Below the pieces are notes generated by a model. That model ran no database searches. It was not told the origin of the DNA and saw nothing but the letters and a program-made list of their open reading frames with translations. A stretch of DNA of 64,000 nucleotides from Rhodopirellula islandica (lineage in GTDB: Bacteria; Planctomycetota; Planctomycetia; Pirellulales; Pirellulaceae): the NCBI RefSeq assembly GCF_001027925.1, contig NZ_LECT01000007.1, positions 369,852 through 433,851 of the forward strand, given 5' to 3'. A program made the translations under genes and the position numbers. The stretch's first letter is position 1. The number at the start of each line of letters is the position of its first letter. Of this stretch, positions 1-10,473 are shown one piece after another.

Positions 1-1
1 G

Positions 2-3000
2 GATCGCTATGAGTTGGTGCTGACATCGCCGCCGGTGGATGACGTTGCTGCGGGGCGTCGCGTTGTGGAAGCTGTTGTCACGCCGGAAGTTACCAAGACG
101 ACCCGTACCGGAGGTGTTCGGACGGATGCTCGTCAGGTCGAAATTTTCAATCTAGACGGATTGGATGCCTCACGAGTCCGAGTCGATCCTGACAATGCCA
201 ACAACCTGATTGTCGCCTTTGACGAAACAAACTGGGACGTTCCGGTTCGGATTGGCGTCCGAGTCATCGACGATCTGTTGGTCGACGGTGGTGATACCAA
301 GGTGTTCGCTCCGGGACCGAACACGCTGAGCGGAATTCTGGGGCCTGTGATTGTCAATGGATCGGGGGGAGATGGTTCGTTGGCTGGTTTGGGCAACCCT
401 GAGATTTTGCCTCAAGAAACCAACGTGAAGCCGGCCACCGGCGAAGTTGAATCGATTGTCGGAACGACGGTGACATTCAAGACATTGACTAGCGAACAGT
501 TGTTCTCTGCCGGACTGGCTTCGGATTTGAGCAACGTTCAGTCGCTGGTGGGACAAACGTTTGAAGTTGTCGCGACCAAAGCAACCGATAATTGGTCGAA
601 GGATTTTCCTTTGGCAACCGAAGGCAGTCCCCGTGATCCAGTCGTCGGACAATTCCGATTGATCACCGAAGCGACCGTGCAGGACGGCCAGGTGGTGGTG
701 ACGCTCAATGAGCGGTTTGGCCTTGGTGGAGACTTGGATTCACTGGAAGCGGGTGCTGATACTTCCAGCGTGGATTTACGTCTTTCGCGGCAAGAACAAT
801 TGCGGCTTGGGATTGCGAACGTCGGCGATCTGTACGGACGGACCATCGAATTGAATGATGCGGATGGTCAAATGCTATCGTCCGCTGTGATCATATCGGC
901 GGTGGCTGATCCCGATGGCTTGATCACGATTGATGTGGAGGCGGATTGGACATCGATCGCGGCCGATGCCACGTCATTCTTCATTCAGTCAGACGATCTG
1001 GTCAAAAAGTTTGCGATCACTTCGGAGAGTTTGAACTTCTTCGTCAACGAACAGACCTCCGTTGACTACATGTTCGTGCACGACGAAGACAGTCCTGCGG
1101 ACAGCACCGGGCATCTGACGGCGGACCGTTTGTGGGGACTCAACATGGGGCCCGATGTCACCGTGGGCGGACGCCTTCAACCCGGCGGGGTTCAGTACGG
1201 GAATCTCGAGGTGCTGCAGATCGACTTGGGACGCGGCAATAATGACTTTTACGTGTCGGGCACGCACAAACGCGCCGATGATCCGACGACCGCAGAGGAT
1301 GAAACATTCCAGACCTGGACCATCATCAACGGTGGGGACGATGTCTACTGGCCGGACCATGGCCTCGTAGACGATTGGTCCTGTAGCGGTGGAGATGTCG
1401 ACCACGTGCCGGGAACTGGCCGCGAAGGCGATCGGTTCTGTATCGATGTGAATGCAGAGAGCGTCACCGACGTGGTGACGGGATCGGTCTCTTCGGCCAG
1501 CAATGCAGTGGAGACGGCGCTTGCCAGTTTGGTGGATACTTCAGCCCCGTTTGGCGTGGACGATGGGCTGGTCGGAATGGAATTGACGATGACCAGCGGA
1601 GATGGAATAGACCACTCCTACACCATCATTCGAAACACGGAAGACACCATCTCTCTGCGAGGAGACTGGATTGATCTTCCTAACGCGGAAGACACTTACA
1701 CGATCACGGATCTGGCCGACGGTCCGATCGCGATCAACGCTCAAGGTGGTCACGACCGTGTTGATGCGTCGGCTTCGACGCTTGGAGTCGTGGCGTTTGG
1801 TGGGCTCGGACGTGACACCTTGATTGGCGGTTCGGGAGACGACATTTTGTTCGGTGACCGCGGGCGGGTGGACTATTCCACGGCAGCGGATGGGGATGGG
1901 CAATCCACCATCGTGACTCGTTTGGGGCACGCACCCCAGCCAGTTTCAGGTCATGCAACTGGTGGGTTTGATGAGTCGGGGAATCTTGTCGATGGGAATG
2001 CGTTGTTCCCCGTGGCTGATGGATTCGACATTGGGCTGGTTGGTTTGATGGTCGACATCAACAACGGCACCGGGTTCCTGCAGACCCCGCGATTGATCAC
2101 CGTGAACGACGAAAACACGCTGTCGATTTCTCCTGATTTCACCGAGACGCTTGATGCGACCAGCGAGTATCGGATTTCGACCTATCCCGAGGATCAGACC
2201 GATGGGATCGTTCGCGGTCCAACTCGCTTGATCACCGTGGATGACCTCGAAGGCGATGTGGACACGATCAGCGGTGGTGCTGGAGCGGACCAGATCTTTG
2301 GTGGTGCCGGCGACGACGATGTCTTCGGGGAAGCCGGTGATGATGTCATTTTGGGTGACACGGGTGTGATTAAAAGAGCTCCGCTTGATGCGAATGCGAC
2401 CGGGACGGTGATTGCCAGTGCCCTTGATTTGGTGCAGACGAAATCACCTGATGCTGGCGGCAAAGATCTGATCTCAGGCGGGGATGACAACGACATCATC
2501 TTTGGTGGCTTCGAGTCGGACTACATCAATTACGATCGAGCCGAAGTCGCTGGTGTTGGGGAATCGGGCAACGACATCATCGTGGGCGATGGTGGCACGG
2601 CTGATTTTGATGTCGATTCGGGGGCTGCGATTCTGATTGAGGTCTCCACCAACGAGCCAACCTTCGGCAGCGATGACTGGATCACCGCAGGTGCGGGCGA
2701 AAAGATTTTGTTTGGCGGTGCGGGCGACGATCAGTTGCTAGCCGGTAGCGACAACTTGCCCGACATCATCATCGGAGACGAAGGAACCGCGACGTTCGAT
2801 GCCGGTACTGGTCTTCGGGTTCGCATCGCGACGCAGACTGCTGACATCGGCGGGAACGATACGATCACCGCTGGAGACGCACTGAATATCCTGTTGGGTG
2901 GCAGTGGTGACGATCTCATCACAGGCGGTGATTCGCAGGACGTGATCTTTGGTGACAACGGGGAGATCCAGTTCGATGCCAGCGGCATTCGCAAGCGAAT

Positions 3001-6000
3001 GATCACCACCGATCCGACCTTTGGGGGTGTGGACACGATTTTGGGACAAGGTGGCAATGACATTCTGATCGGCGGTGCCGATGGAGATGTGATCTCGGGT
3101 GGCTCCGAGCACGATGTGATTTTGGGTGACCACGGTGAAGTCGATTTCACCCGCCCCGCCGATCGCAATGTGATCAGCCGCTTCATCGAACTGACCGATG
3201 GCGGTGGGAACGACACGATTGACGGAGACGATGGCGACGATTTCATCTGGGGCGGACAAGCCGACGATGTCATTCGTGGTGGTGCCGGGCAGGATGATTT
3301 GGTCGGCGGCCACAACGTTCCCTTCGGCAGCGACGGTGACGACACCATCGAAGGTGGTGATGACGAGGATGCTTTGCTCGGTGACAACGGCATCATCACT
3401 CGCGAGTTGATCGGGACCGAACTCGGTACCTGGACGACATACCTGGCTCCCTTTGACCACGTTGTGGTGCGTGAGTTGCAACCGTTTGACGATCTCGATT
3501 TGGTTGGTGGCAACGACATTCTGTCTGGCGACGCTGGAATCGATGTGATTCTTGGGCAACGCGGAAATGACTTGATTCACGGCGGAACGGACGATGATGA
3601 ATTGATCGGCGGTTTGGGGGCGGACACCATCAATGGTGATGACGGGCACGACTTCATTCTCGCGGATGCGGGACAAATTCTCCGAGATACGAACGAGGAC
3701 GGGACGCCTCAATTGAATTCCGATGGCGTCTGGCATCGCGACATCCTCACCGAGCGAATTGCTCGGGTGATCGACATCATTCCGCTCGGGCCAACCGGTC
3801 TGATCGACGCACCAGCCGATTTGATCGACCGGTTGTTGGATGCCGACCAAGTGGTCTTGGCCAGCATGCACCTGCCGTCTGGGCAATTGCACACGAACTC
3901 GGAAGGCATCAGTCAAACGGTTGCGTTGCTGCTTGATCTCGTCGACGCGGACGACGACACGGTGGACGGCGGTGATGGCAACGACATCGTTCTCGGGCAA
4001 CGTGGCGATGACGATCTTCGTGGTGGGCTCGGCGACGACCTGTTGATCGGTGATCACGGCATCAACGTCGCTCCTTACGAGACCGATCTGCCTCAGATGA
4101 TTGACGCGACGCGTCTGATTGCGGCCGTGTCGGGCTACGATTCGCTATCAGGGATCGAGCTGGATTTGCCAGGCTTGGGGCATTTGATTGTTCCTGACTT
4201 TGTGGCCGAACCCGGTGCTTTGGTGGCGGAGCGACCTCGCTGGGACCGCGTGACGGACATCAACGCAGCGTTTTCCAACTGGGCAAACGACGACCGAATC
4301 TCGACGATGGACAACTTGCGTTTGTCTGCCTCGGTGATGCTGACACCCGATTTTCTCGGTCACACCGATGTGTTGAGTGGAGAGGATGCAATTACCGGCG
4401 AAGGCGGCGACGATTGGATTGTGGGCGACCAATGGATCGTCAACAGCGACCTGCAGTCCGGAATCGCACCGGTTGATGAAGCCATCGAACGCGTCCAAAC
4501 AACCATCGCGGGCATCATGCATGCCCTGGAGTCAGCCTCTTTGGACCGTGGTGTGGTTCAACATTCGATCAACGCTCAACCGGTGGTTGAACGTGATGTC
4601 TCCATTGCGAGCGATTCGCTTCAAGGTGGCGACGGTGCGGACACCATCATTGGTGACAATGTGGTGGTGGAACTGCCTTCGACGCAAGCCATTCCTGGTT
4701 CCGGAACGGTTGCCGAGAACGCGGCGGAGTTGTTGCGGCGACTGGATGTTTACCGGACCCTCTCGGACGATGCGATTCAATTGGTCTCTCGCGGTCACCT
4801 CGACTTGATTGATCAATTGCTTGACGATGCAGAAGCCGCGCGACCGACGTTGCCTGTGATCGCTGGCAACGACGTTCAGTACGTTCAGCACTACCAATTG
4901 AAATTCGGCGATGACAGTCTCTTGGGAGATGCAGGAAGCGACACGATGGTTGGTGGCGATGCACTGATGATCGCTCCTTACGTCACCGGCGAAGAGGGCG
5001 ACTTCCCCGATTCGCAAGGTGCCGTTGGACTGGACCCTGACTCACTGCGTGCTCTTGAGCAGAACCTGTTCGAACAACTTCGGTTGCAGCAAGTCGATCT
5101 TGACGAACGTCACCAGTCGCGGCTGATCAACGTCGCTGAGGAGCTCGCTCGGCGGCCATCGCTGGATCGGATCGCTTACGTGCCGACCTTGGACCGTTCG
5201 ATCGACAACGACACCATCGAAGGTGGTGAAGGCAACGATTTCATCGGTGGCGATTTTGGCGTTTTGGTGTCACCTCTGCTCCGCGACACGCCCGCGGATG
5301 ACGATGCACTGCGTGATTTGGACCAGCACGTTGAAGCCATGTTGGATCAAATCGCCAATCTGGATCGACTGGATCATGCGACCAGCTTTGATCGCAGCGT
5401 TGGACGTGAGGCTCAAGCCGCCTCGACAACCGATGCGATGGCTCCCGAATCGCGTCACGTTCAAATTGGCGGCCAATGGACCTTGGGGCAAGACACGCTC
5501 CAAGGCGATGGTGGCAGCGACGTCATTCTGGGAGATCATGCCTCGATGGTTGCTGCGATCACGGTTGACGATCCCGCTGCTTTCACCTCCCTGAGACGTT
5601 CGAATTACCATCTGGAATTCATCGACGACTCGATGCGTACTTTCCTAGAATCATCCAGCCTGGATGGAGTGACCGTCTCACTGCAGGGCGATCACATTCG
5701 CGGAGGTGATGACAATGACATGTTGATGGGGGCGGTCGGGGCCGACGACATCGATGGTGAGCAAGGCGACGACACGATCCTGGGTGGCAACGGTTTCGAC
5801 ACGCTTGCCGATGGTCTGGGGAACAACTGGATCCGCAATGATGGTGGCAACTATCCGAAGTTGGATCCGCAGGAAGAGTTGGGTGCGTTCCGCTTCGACA
5901 ACATGACTTCCGTGAACAAGCAGCTCTTCCTCGATGCGGCTGCGGGAGCGATCGCCCCGGTGGGTTGGCAAGTTGATTCTGGTGGAAACGAAAATGATCC

Positions 6001-6952
6001 GGGCAATGGCGATCCGGATGATCCGGCAGTACCGACCGAACGGGACGTCGATTTCGATGGAGACTTCATCGCTGTCACTGGACAACCCATCAGCTACTCG
6101 GCAACATTCGAGTCCCTGCCCGATGGTGCAATCGTCAGCTATCTGTGGGAGGTCAAGGATTCTTCCGGAGAATTGGTGCAGACCGGTGCGGGTCAGTCCG
6201 TTGTGTTCACCTTGCACGTCGCCGACGACTACACCGTGGAAGTGGATACGGTGGACACCAAAAACGGTGCGGGCACGATGACTCATACGTTGAAAGTGCT
6301 GAACCACCGACGGAAGTCCGACGACGACGCACCGGGACAGTTCATCTTGATATTTGGTGGGACGGAAGGCGACAACGACATCCGTTTGAAAGACGTTCGT
6401 CTGGAACCAAATTCGGTTGAGGTTCGAACGCGAACTGGACGCAGCTCTTGGACCCGCGAGATCTTCTCTGACATCAGCCGAGTTGAAGTCTATGGTGGCG
6501 ATGGGAATGACGATGTCTCTGCCGATCGTACTCTCACCATTCCGGTGCGGTTGTATGGCGGAGCCGGTGACGACGAGCTTCGTGGTGGTGCCGGCAACGA
6601 CTTCCTCGATGGTGGAGCCGGTGATGATCGACTGAATGGCCAGTCAGGCAACGACGCCATTGTCGGCGGCTATGGTGCTGATCGAATCGACGGAGGCTTT
6701 GATGACGATCTTCTGATCGCCGATGCCATCGACGAAATCTCTGCGGATCGATTGCTCAGGGATTGGTCCAATTCGTCGCTGACTCCTGCCGACCGAATGG
6801 CGAACTTGGTCACTGATCTGTTGGATGCAAAGATTGCCGACGGTGCAGTGGACGATTCCGATGGGGATCGCGGGACCGATTGGGTGTTTGGTCAGTCCAT
6901 CGACACGACTCACGCACGTCGTGGTGACGAGGATCTGCAGACAATCTATTGA
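2..6952 (+). CDS. Giant RTX-type calcium-binding repeat protein (5' truncated)
   Basis: The reading frame is open to the left edge, so the true start lies upstream; at least 2316 residues are visible. From about residue 596 (counted from the TTG at 14) it carries dozens of glycine/aspartate nonapeptides such as GGSGDDILFGD and GGAGNDFLDGGAGDD, which form Ca2+-binding beta-rolls in hemolysin-type proteins. Repeat blocks alternate with 20-100 residue non-repeat segments, several of them helical (nt 4470-5420). A PKD/Ig-like domain lies near residues 2016-2096, followed by a last dense RTX block (about 2160-2239) and a C-terminus without an obvious sorting motif. By family it should be secreted or surface-bound, acting as adhesin or wall structure; no catalytic domain is visible. 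The next gene is 332 bp away, so co-transcription is doubtful. Confidence 0.88.
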   Translation, partial: DRYELVLTSPPVDDVAAGRRVVEAVVTPEVTKTTRTGGVRTDARQVEIFNLDGLDASRVRVDPDNANNLIVAFDETNWDVPVRIGVRVIDDLLVDGGDTKVFAPGPNTLSGILGPVIVNGSGGDGSLAGLGNPEILPQETNVKPATGEVESIVGTTVTFKTLTSEQLFSAGLASDLSNVQSLVGQTFEVVATKATDNWSKDFPLATEGSPRDPVVGQFRLITEATVQDGQVVVTLNERFGLGGDLDSLEAGADTSSVDLRLSRQEQLRLGIANVGDLYGRTIELNDADGQMLSSAVIISAVADPDGLITIDVEADWTSIAADATSFFIQSDDLVKKFAITSESLNFFVNEQTSVDYMFVHDEDSPADSTGHLTADRLWGLNMGPDVTVGGRLQPGGVQYGNLEVLQIDLGRGNNDFYVSGTHKRADDPTTAEDETFQTWTIINGGDDVYWPDHGLVDDWSCSGGDVDHVPGTGREGDRFCIDVNAESVTDVVTGSVSSASNAVETALASLVDTSAPFGVDDGLVGMELTMTSGDGIDHSYTIIRNTEDTISLRGDWIDLPNAEDTYTITDLADGPIAINAQGGHDRVDASASTLGVVAFGGLGRDTLIGGSGDDILFGDRGRVDYSTAADGDGQSTIVTRLGHAPQPVSGHATGGFDESGNLVDGNALFPVADGFDIGLVGLMVDINNGTGFLQTPRLITVNDENTLSISPDFTETLDATSEYRISTYPEDQTDGIVRGPTRLITVDDLEGDVDTISGGAGADQIFGGAGDDDVFGEAGDDVILGDTGVIKRAPLDANATGTVIASALDLVQTKSPDAGGKDLISGGDDNDIIFGGFESDYINYDRAEVAGVGESGNDIIVGDGGTADFDVDSGAAILIEVSTNEPTFGSDDWITAGAGEKILFGGAGDDQLLAGSDNLPDIIIGDEGTATFDAGTGLRVRIATQTADIGGNDTITAGDALNILLGGSGDDLITGGDSQDVIFGDNGEIQFDASGIRKRMITTDPTFGGVDTILGQGGNDILIGGADGDVISGGSEHDVILGDHGEVDFTRPADRNVISRFIELTDGGGNDTIDGDDGDDFIWGGQADDVIRGGAGQDDLVGGHNVPFGSDGDDTIEGGDDEDALLGDNGIITRELIGTELGTWTTYLAPFDHVVVRELQPFDDLDLVGGNDILSGDAGIDVILGQRGNDLIHGGTDDDELIGGLGADTINGDDGHDFILADAGQILRDTNEDGTPQLNSDGVWHRDILTERIARVIDIIPLGPTGLIDAPADLIDRLLDADQVVLASMHLPSGQLHTNSEGISQTVALLLDLVDADDDTVDGGDGNDIVLGQRGDDDLRGGLGDDLLIGDHGINVAPYETDLPQMIDATRLIAAVSGYDSLSGIELDLPGLGHLIVPDFVAEPGALVAERPRWDRVTDINAAFSNWANDDRISTMDNLRLSASVMLTPDFLGHTDVLSGEDAITGEGGDDWIVGDQWIVNSDLQSGIAPVDEAIERVQTTIAGIMHALESASLDRGVVQHSINAQPVVERDVSIASDSLQGGDGADTIIGDNVVVELPSTQAIPGSGTVAENAAELLRRLDVYRTLSDDAIQLVSRGHLDLIDQLLDDAEAARPTLPVIAGNDVQYVQHYQLKFGDDSLLGDAGSDTMVGGDALMIAPYVTGEEGDFPDSQGAVGLDPDSLRALEQNLFEQLRLQQVDLDERHQSRLINVAEELARRPSLDRIAYVPTLDRSIDNDTIEGGEGNDFIGGDFGVLVSPLLRDTPADDDALRDLDQHVEAMLDQIANLDRLDHATSFDRSVGREAQAASTTDAMAPESRHVQIGGQWTLGQDTLQGDGGSDVILGDHASMVAAITVDDPAAFTSLRRSNYHLEFIDDSMRTFLESSSLDGVTVSLQGDHIRGGDDNDMLMGAVGADDIDGEQGDDTILGGNGFDTLADGLGNNWIRNDGGNYPKLDPQEELGAFRFDNMTSVNKQLFLDAAAGAIAPVGWQVDSGGNENDPGNGDPDDPAVPTERDVDFDGDFIAVTGQPISYSATFESLPDGAIVSYLWEVKDSSGELVQTGAGQSVVFTLHVADDYTVEVDTVDTKNGAGTMTHTLKVLNHRRKSDDDAPGQFILIFGGTEGDNDIRLKDVRLEPNSVEVRTRTGRSSWTREIFSDISRVEVYGGDGNDDVSADRTLTIPVRLYGGAGDDELRGGAGNDFLDGGAGDDRLNGQSGNDAIVGGYGADRIDGGFDDDLLIADAIDEISADRLLRDWSNSSLTPADRMANLVTDLLDAKIADGAVDDSDGDRGTDWVFGQSIDTTHARRGDEDLQTIY

Positions 6953-7284
6953 TGCGAAACGGTTTTCGAAAGTGAAGAGAAATGCCGTTTGAAATGTATA
7001 GAGGCTCAGTGTGAATGGGGGTGCGGGAGTCTCCCCTGAACCGACAGGGATCTATACGTTTGGATTGATTGAAAACTCGTTTTCACGCGTTGAGAACCGG
7101 CGCGAGAATCTTGGAATCGGTGTAGACTGGTGAGCCGTTGAAGGCTCGATGTTTGACGCATAGAACCACTGAAGGGCGTTGTCGACGCCGCAGGGGGCTT
7201 CGTGTCGACTCGAGGCATCTTCGTTGATGTTCGCGTTTTCTTGCGAAAGCGAACGTTTGCCCGCCTCTCTCCCGCTGGATTCTC
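6953..7284. other. Intergenic region before sulfatase cluster
   Basis: A 332-bp gene-free stretch. A weak stem (aaacgg ... ccgttt, 6958-6993) just after the RTX stop could be a poor terminator. The remainder should hold the promoter of the sulfatase cluster, but I see no convincing -35/-10 pair. Confidence 0.4.
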
Positions 7285-8766
7285 GTGCACCGATTCCTTG
7301 TTGCTCTGATCGCTTGTTGCATCACCTCGTCCGTGATGGCTCAGTCCCCTCCGAACATCGTTCTGATCATCGCAGATGACATGAACTGGGACGATTGTGG
7401 AGCCTATGGTCATCCGGCGATTCGCACTCCCAATATCGACGGCCTGGCAGCGGAAGGCATGCGTTTCGAACACGCCTACCTGACCACGAATTCATGCAGC
7501 CCATCCCGTGCGAGCATCATCACGGGCAAGTATCCCCACAACACGGGCGCGGAACAGTTGCACTGGCCGTTGCCGGAATCAAGCGACACATTCGTGGGGC
7601 GATTGCAGTCAGCGGGCTATTACACCGCCGCGGCTGGCAAGTGGCACATGGGTGACGCTGTTCGCGATCACTTTGATCGAGTCTACGAGGCCTCGACGGC
7701 CGGTTTTGTGCTCCCCAGTGGAAAGGACGGCCAACCTGCGAAGATGATCGCGGCGCAGCCCAGTGGTTGCGAAGATTGGGAGCGAGCCTGTGAGGAACGT
7801 CCCAAGGATCAACCGTTTTTCCTGTGGTTGGCAGCGTTGGACCCGCACCGCGAATACAACGACGGTGCACTGGATCCACCTCACACGCATGACGACATCA
7901 TCGTTCCGCCACACCTTCCAGACGTTCCTGATGTCCGCGAAGACCTGCGTCTTTACTATGACGAGATTGGGCGTCTCGATTCCTACGTCGGCAAGGTGAT
8001 GCGAAAACTGGCCGAACAGGGCGTCGCTGACAACACGGTCGTTCTCTTCATCAGCGACAACGGCCGTCCGTTTCCTCGTGACAAGACATCGCTCTACGAC
8101 GGTGGAATCCGAACCCCTTGGATCGTTCGCTATCCCGACCAAGTCCAGGCGGGCCAGACGACCCAGGCTTTGGTCAGCGCGGTCGACATCGGCGCCACTT
8201 TCTTGGATTTGGCTGGCGTGGAAGGCAGCGAAACATTCTCCCCTTCGAGTCAAAGCTTTGTTCCGGTTTTGAAGGACAGCACGCGATCGCATCGCGAATT
8301 CGCTTTCGCGGAAGATCACTGGCACGACTACGAGGACCATGCTCGCGCCGTGGCGACCCAGCAATACAAGTTGATTCGCAATGACTACGTCGACCTTCCT
8401 CCAACACCATCGGCGGACGCGGGACGAGGCCTGACTTGGCAAGCCATGCTGCGTCTGCATGAAGCCGGAAAGCTCACCGCCGCACAGGAAGCTTGTTTCA
8501 ATTCCCCGCGGGCGAAGTGGGAACTCTACGACTTGCAACGTGATCCGGGCGAGTTGCACAATCGGTTTGACGACCCTGCCTATCAATCCGTTCGTCAGCG
8601 ATTGCAGTCAGCACTCGTGGAGTGGACCAATCGAACCGGTGACTACCTGCCCAGTCGCCGTACACCAGATGAGTTCGACCGCGTGACGGGTGAGCCAGAC
8701 CATTCCGTTCGGGTTCGTCCGCGTCCATCGAAGAACCAAATGTTCGGAACGAATGGGGCCTACTGA
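7285..8766 (+). CDS. Secreted sulfatase (sulfamidase-like)
   Basis: Type I sulfatase of 493 aa that hydrolyses sulfate esters or N-sulfates. It starts with GTG, which gives a clean signal peptide (about residues 1-20, ending SVMAQ), so export is expected. The metal-binding pair is IADDM at about residues 29-33. The formylglycine site is Cys71 in C-S-P-S-R, the canonical C-x-P-x-R. The conserved GKWHMG and the later FISDNG metal site are present. The middle of the domain is short, as in heparan N-sulfatase-like members; the exact substrate cannot be read from sequence. First gene of a seven-gene same-strand cluster; the next sulfatase starts 64 bp downstream. Confidence 0.93.
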   Translation: MHRFLVALIACCITSSVMAQSPPNIVLIIADDMNWDDCGAYGHPAIRTPNIDGLAAEGMRFEHAYLTTNSCSPSRASIITGKYPHNTGAEQLHWPLPESSDTFVGRLQSAGYYTAAAGKWHMGDAVRDHFDRVYEASTAGFVLPSGKDGQPAKMIAAQPSGCEDWERACEERPKDQPFFLWLAALDPHREYNDGALDPPHTHDDIIVPPHLPDVPDVREDLRLYYDEIGRLDSYVGKVMRKLAEQGVADNTVVLFISDNGRPFPRDKTSLYDGGIRTPWIVRYPDQVQAGQTTQALVSAVDIGATFLDLAGVEGSETFSPSSQSFVPVLKDSTRSHREFAFAEDHWHDYEDHARAVATQQYKLIRNDYVDLPPTPSADAGRGLTWQAMLRLHEAGKLTAAQEACFNSPRAKWELYDLQRDPGELHNRFDDPAYQSVRQRLQSALVEWTNRTGDYLPSRRTPDEFDRVTGEPDHSVRVRPRPSKNQMFGTNGAY

Positions 8767-8830
8767 GCCACGCTGATCGACGAACGTTTGCCTCTCTCCA
8801 GCCACATCCCCCTGAAAATTTGATTCTCCA

Positions 8831-10381
8831 ATGAAATCCATTCTTTCGGTCCTTTTGATCTGCGTTATCGGTGTCGTTGACGCTGCTTTTGCGAAGGCGG
8901 ATGAACGACCCAATGTGCTTTGGATCACCATCGAAGATTGGTCCGCGGATTTGTCTTGTTATGGAACGAAAGGGATCCACACCCCGAACGTTGACAGGCT
9001 GGCCTCCGAAGGAATCCGGTACGAGCGTGCTTTCACGACTTCGCCGGTTTGTTCGACCTCGCGGTCCGCGATGATGACGGGGTTTCATCAGAACTACATT
9101 GGTGCCAACCAACACCGTGAATATGACAAGCAACCGTTGCCGCACGGTGTTCGGCCCATCCCGCATCTGTTTGCCGATGCGGGGTACTTCACCGCGTTGA
9201 TGAGCTCCAAAACGGACTGCAATTTCGTTCCCAATCGGAAGGACGAGTTGTTCGAGGGCACCGATTGGAAACAAAGAGCTGACGGACAACCCTTCTTCGC
9301 TCGGATCACGTTTGGTGGCACTCACCGCCAGTGGAAACGCGACCCGCAACGGCCGATCGCGATCGAAGATGTCGAGTTGCCGCCTTACTACCCCGACACC
9401 CCCTTTGTCAGACGGGATTGGGCCAATGGACTGGAACAAATGCAATTGGTTGACCGCGAGGTCGGCGAGATACTGAAACGACTCAGCGAGGAAGGCCTCG
9501 CAGACAACACGATTGTGTTTTTCATCGGAGACCATGGTCGGTGTCATATTCGCGGCAAGCAGTTTCTATACGACGGTGGCATTCGCATTCCCATGATCAT
9601 GCGTTGGCCTGGCAAGGTTTCCCCGGGTGAAGTCAGCGATGACTTGGTGATGTCAATCGACATCTGCGCGACGATTTTGGAAGCGGCTGGGATCGATGCC
9701 CCCGTGCCTCTGCATGGAAAGAATCTGTTGAGCGACGAAGTTCGGAATCGTCAGTATGTCTTTGCCGCCCGCGACAAAATGGATGAAACGCACGACGCCA
9801 TGCGAGCGATCCGTTCCGCTGATTTCAAGCTGATTCAGAACGTGATGCCTGAGCGAGCCTACTGCCAATACAACCAGTACAAGGAAGGGGCTTACCCGGT
9901 GCTAGCTGAAATGAACGTCATGCACATGCGTGGCCAACTCACACCCGAACAAGCGGCTTTCTTCGCTCCGACGAAACCAGAGTTGGAACTGTACGATCTG
10001 CGAACGGATCCGCACGAGGTCCACAACGTCGCGGATGATCCCACGTACGCCAGTGTTCGCGATGAAATGCTTCAGGAACTCAACAAGTGGCGAAAACACG
10101 TGATTCTCGACCAGGGAGTCAGTGATGAATTTCGTGCCTTGGATGTCTTCCCTGAATCGCTTCCTTCGGGCTCGGTGGACGAATGGGCTCACGCCAATTC
10201 GGAGCGATACGATTATAAAAAATTCGGATGGCCAAGTTGGTATCCAACTCGAACGTTGGAGGAGTGGGAATCGGCTCGCAAGGCCTGGGAACCTTGGGTT
10301 TTTCGTGATGTGAATTCGAAGATGCAACGACCGGGCGTGACCATCCGTGAACGAGAGCGAAATCAGGCGAAACGGAAGTGA
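8831..10381 (+). CDS. Sulfatase with non-canonical CxTxR active site
   Basis: Sulfatase-fold protein of 516 aa with an N-terminal signal peptide (about residues 1-22). The overall pattern matches the preceding gene: TIEDW metal site, TPNVDRLASEG, FIGDHG, then a C-terminal domain with LYDLRTDPHEVHN. Two positions differ. The formylglycine site reads C74-S-T-S-R, with Thr for the usual Pro, and the GKWH motif is replaced by SSKTDCN, keeping Lys but not His. The enzyme may still mature through a tolerant formylglycine-generating enzyme, or may have changed chemistry or be inactive. The downstream ATG of the oxidoreductase is 92 bp away. Confidence 0.9.
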   Translation: MKSILSVLLICVIGVVDAAFAKADERPNVLWITIEDWSADLSCYGTKGIHTPNVDRLASEGIRYERAFTTSPVCSTSRSAMMTGFHQNYIGANQHREYDKQPLPHGVRPIPHLFADAGYFTALMSSKTDCNFVPNRKDELFEGTDWKQRADGQPFFARITFGGTHRQWKRDPQRPIAIEDVELPPYYPDTPFVRRDWANGLEQMQLVDREVGEILKRLSEEGLADNTIVFFIGDHGRCHIRGKQFLYDGGIRIPMIMRWPGKVSPGEVSDDLVMSIDICATILEAAGIDAPVPLHGKNLLSDEVRNRQYVFAARDKMDETHDAMRAIRSADFKLIQNVMPERAYCQYNQYKEGAYPVLAEMNVMHMRGQLTPEQAAFFAPTKPELELYDLRTDPHEVHNVADDPTYASVRDEMLQELNKWRKHVILDQGVSDEFRALDVFPESLPSGSVDEWAHANSERYDYKKFGWPSWYPTRTLEEWESARKAWEPWVFRDVNSKMQRPGVTIRERERNQAKRK

Positions 10382-10473
10382 CTCTCACGCGGCGCGAGTC
10401 ATTTGTTGGCTCGCTCGTTCGATGAGTGACGCATTTCATACCCACATTCTCAGCCCTCCACGATTGATTGTTC

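Noticed and set aside
2738..4057. 439-codon antisense frame in the RTX gene
   Set aside because: Produced by the repetitive Gly/Asp codons on the other strand; no start context or domain.
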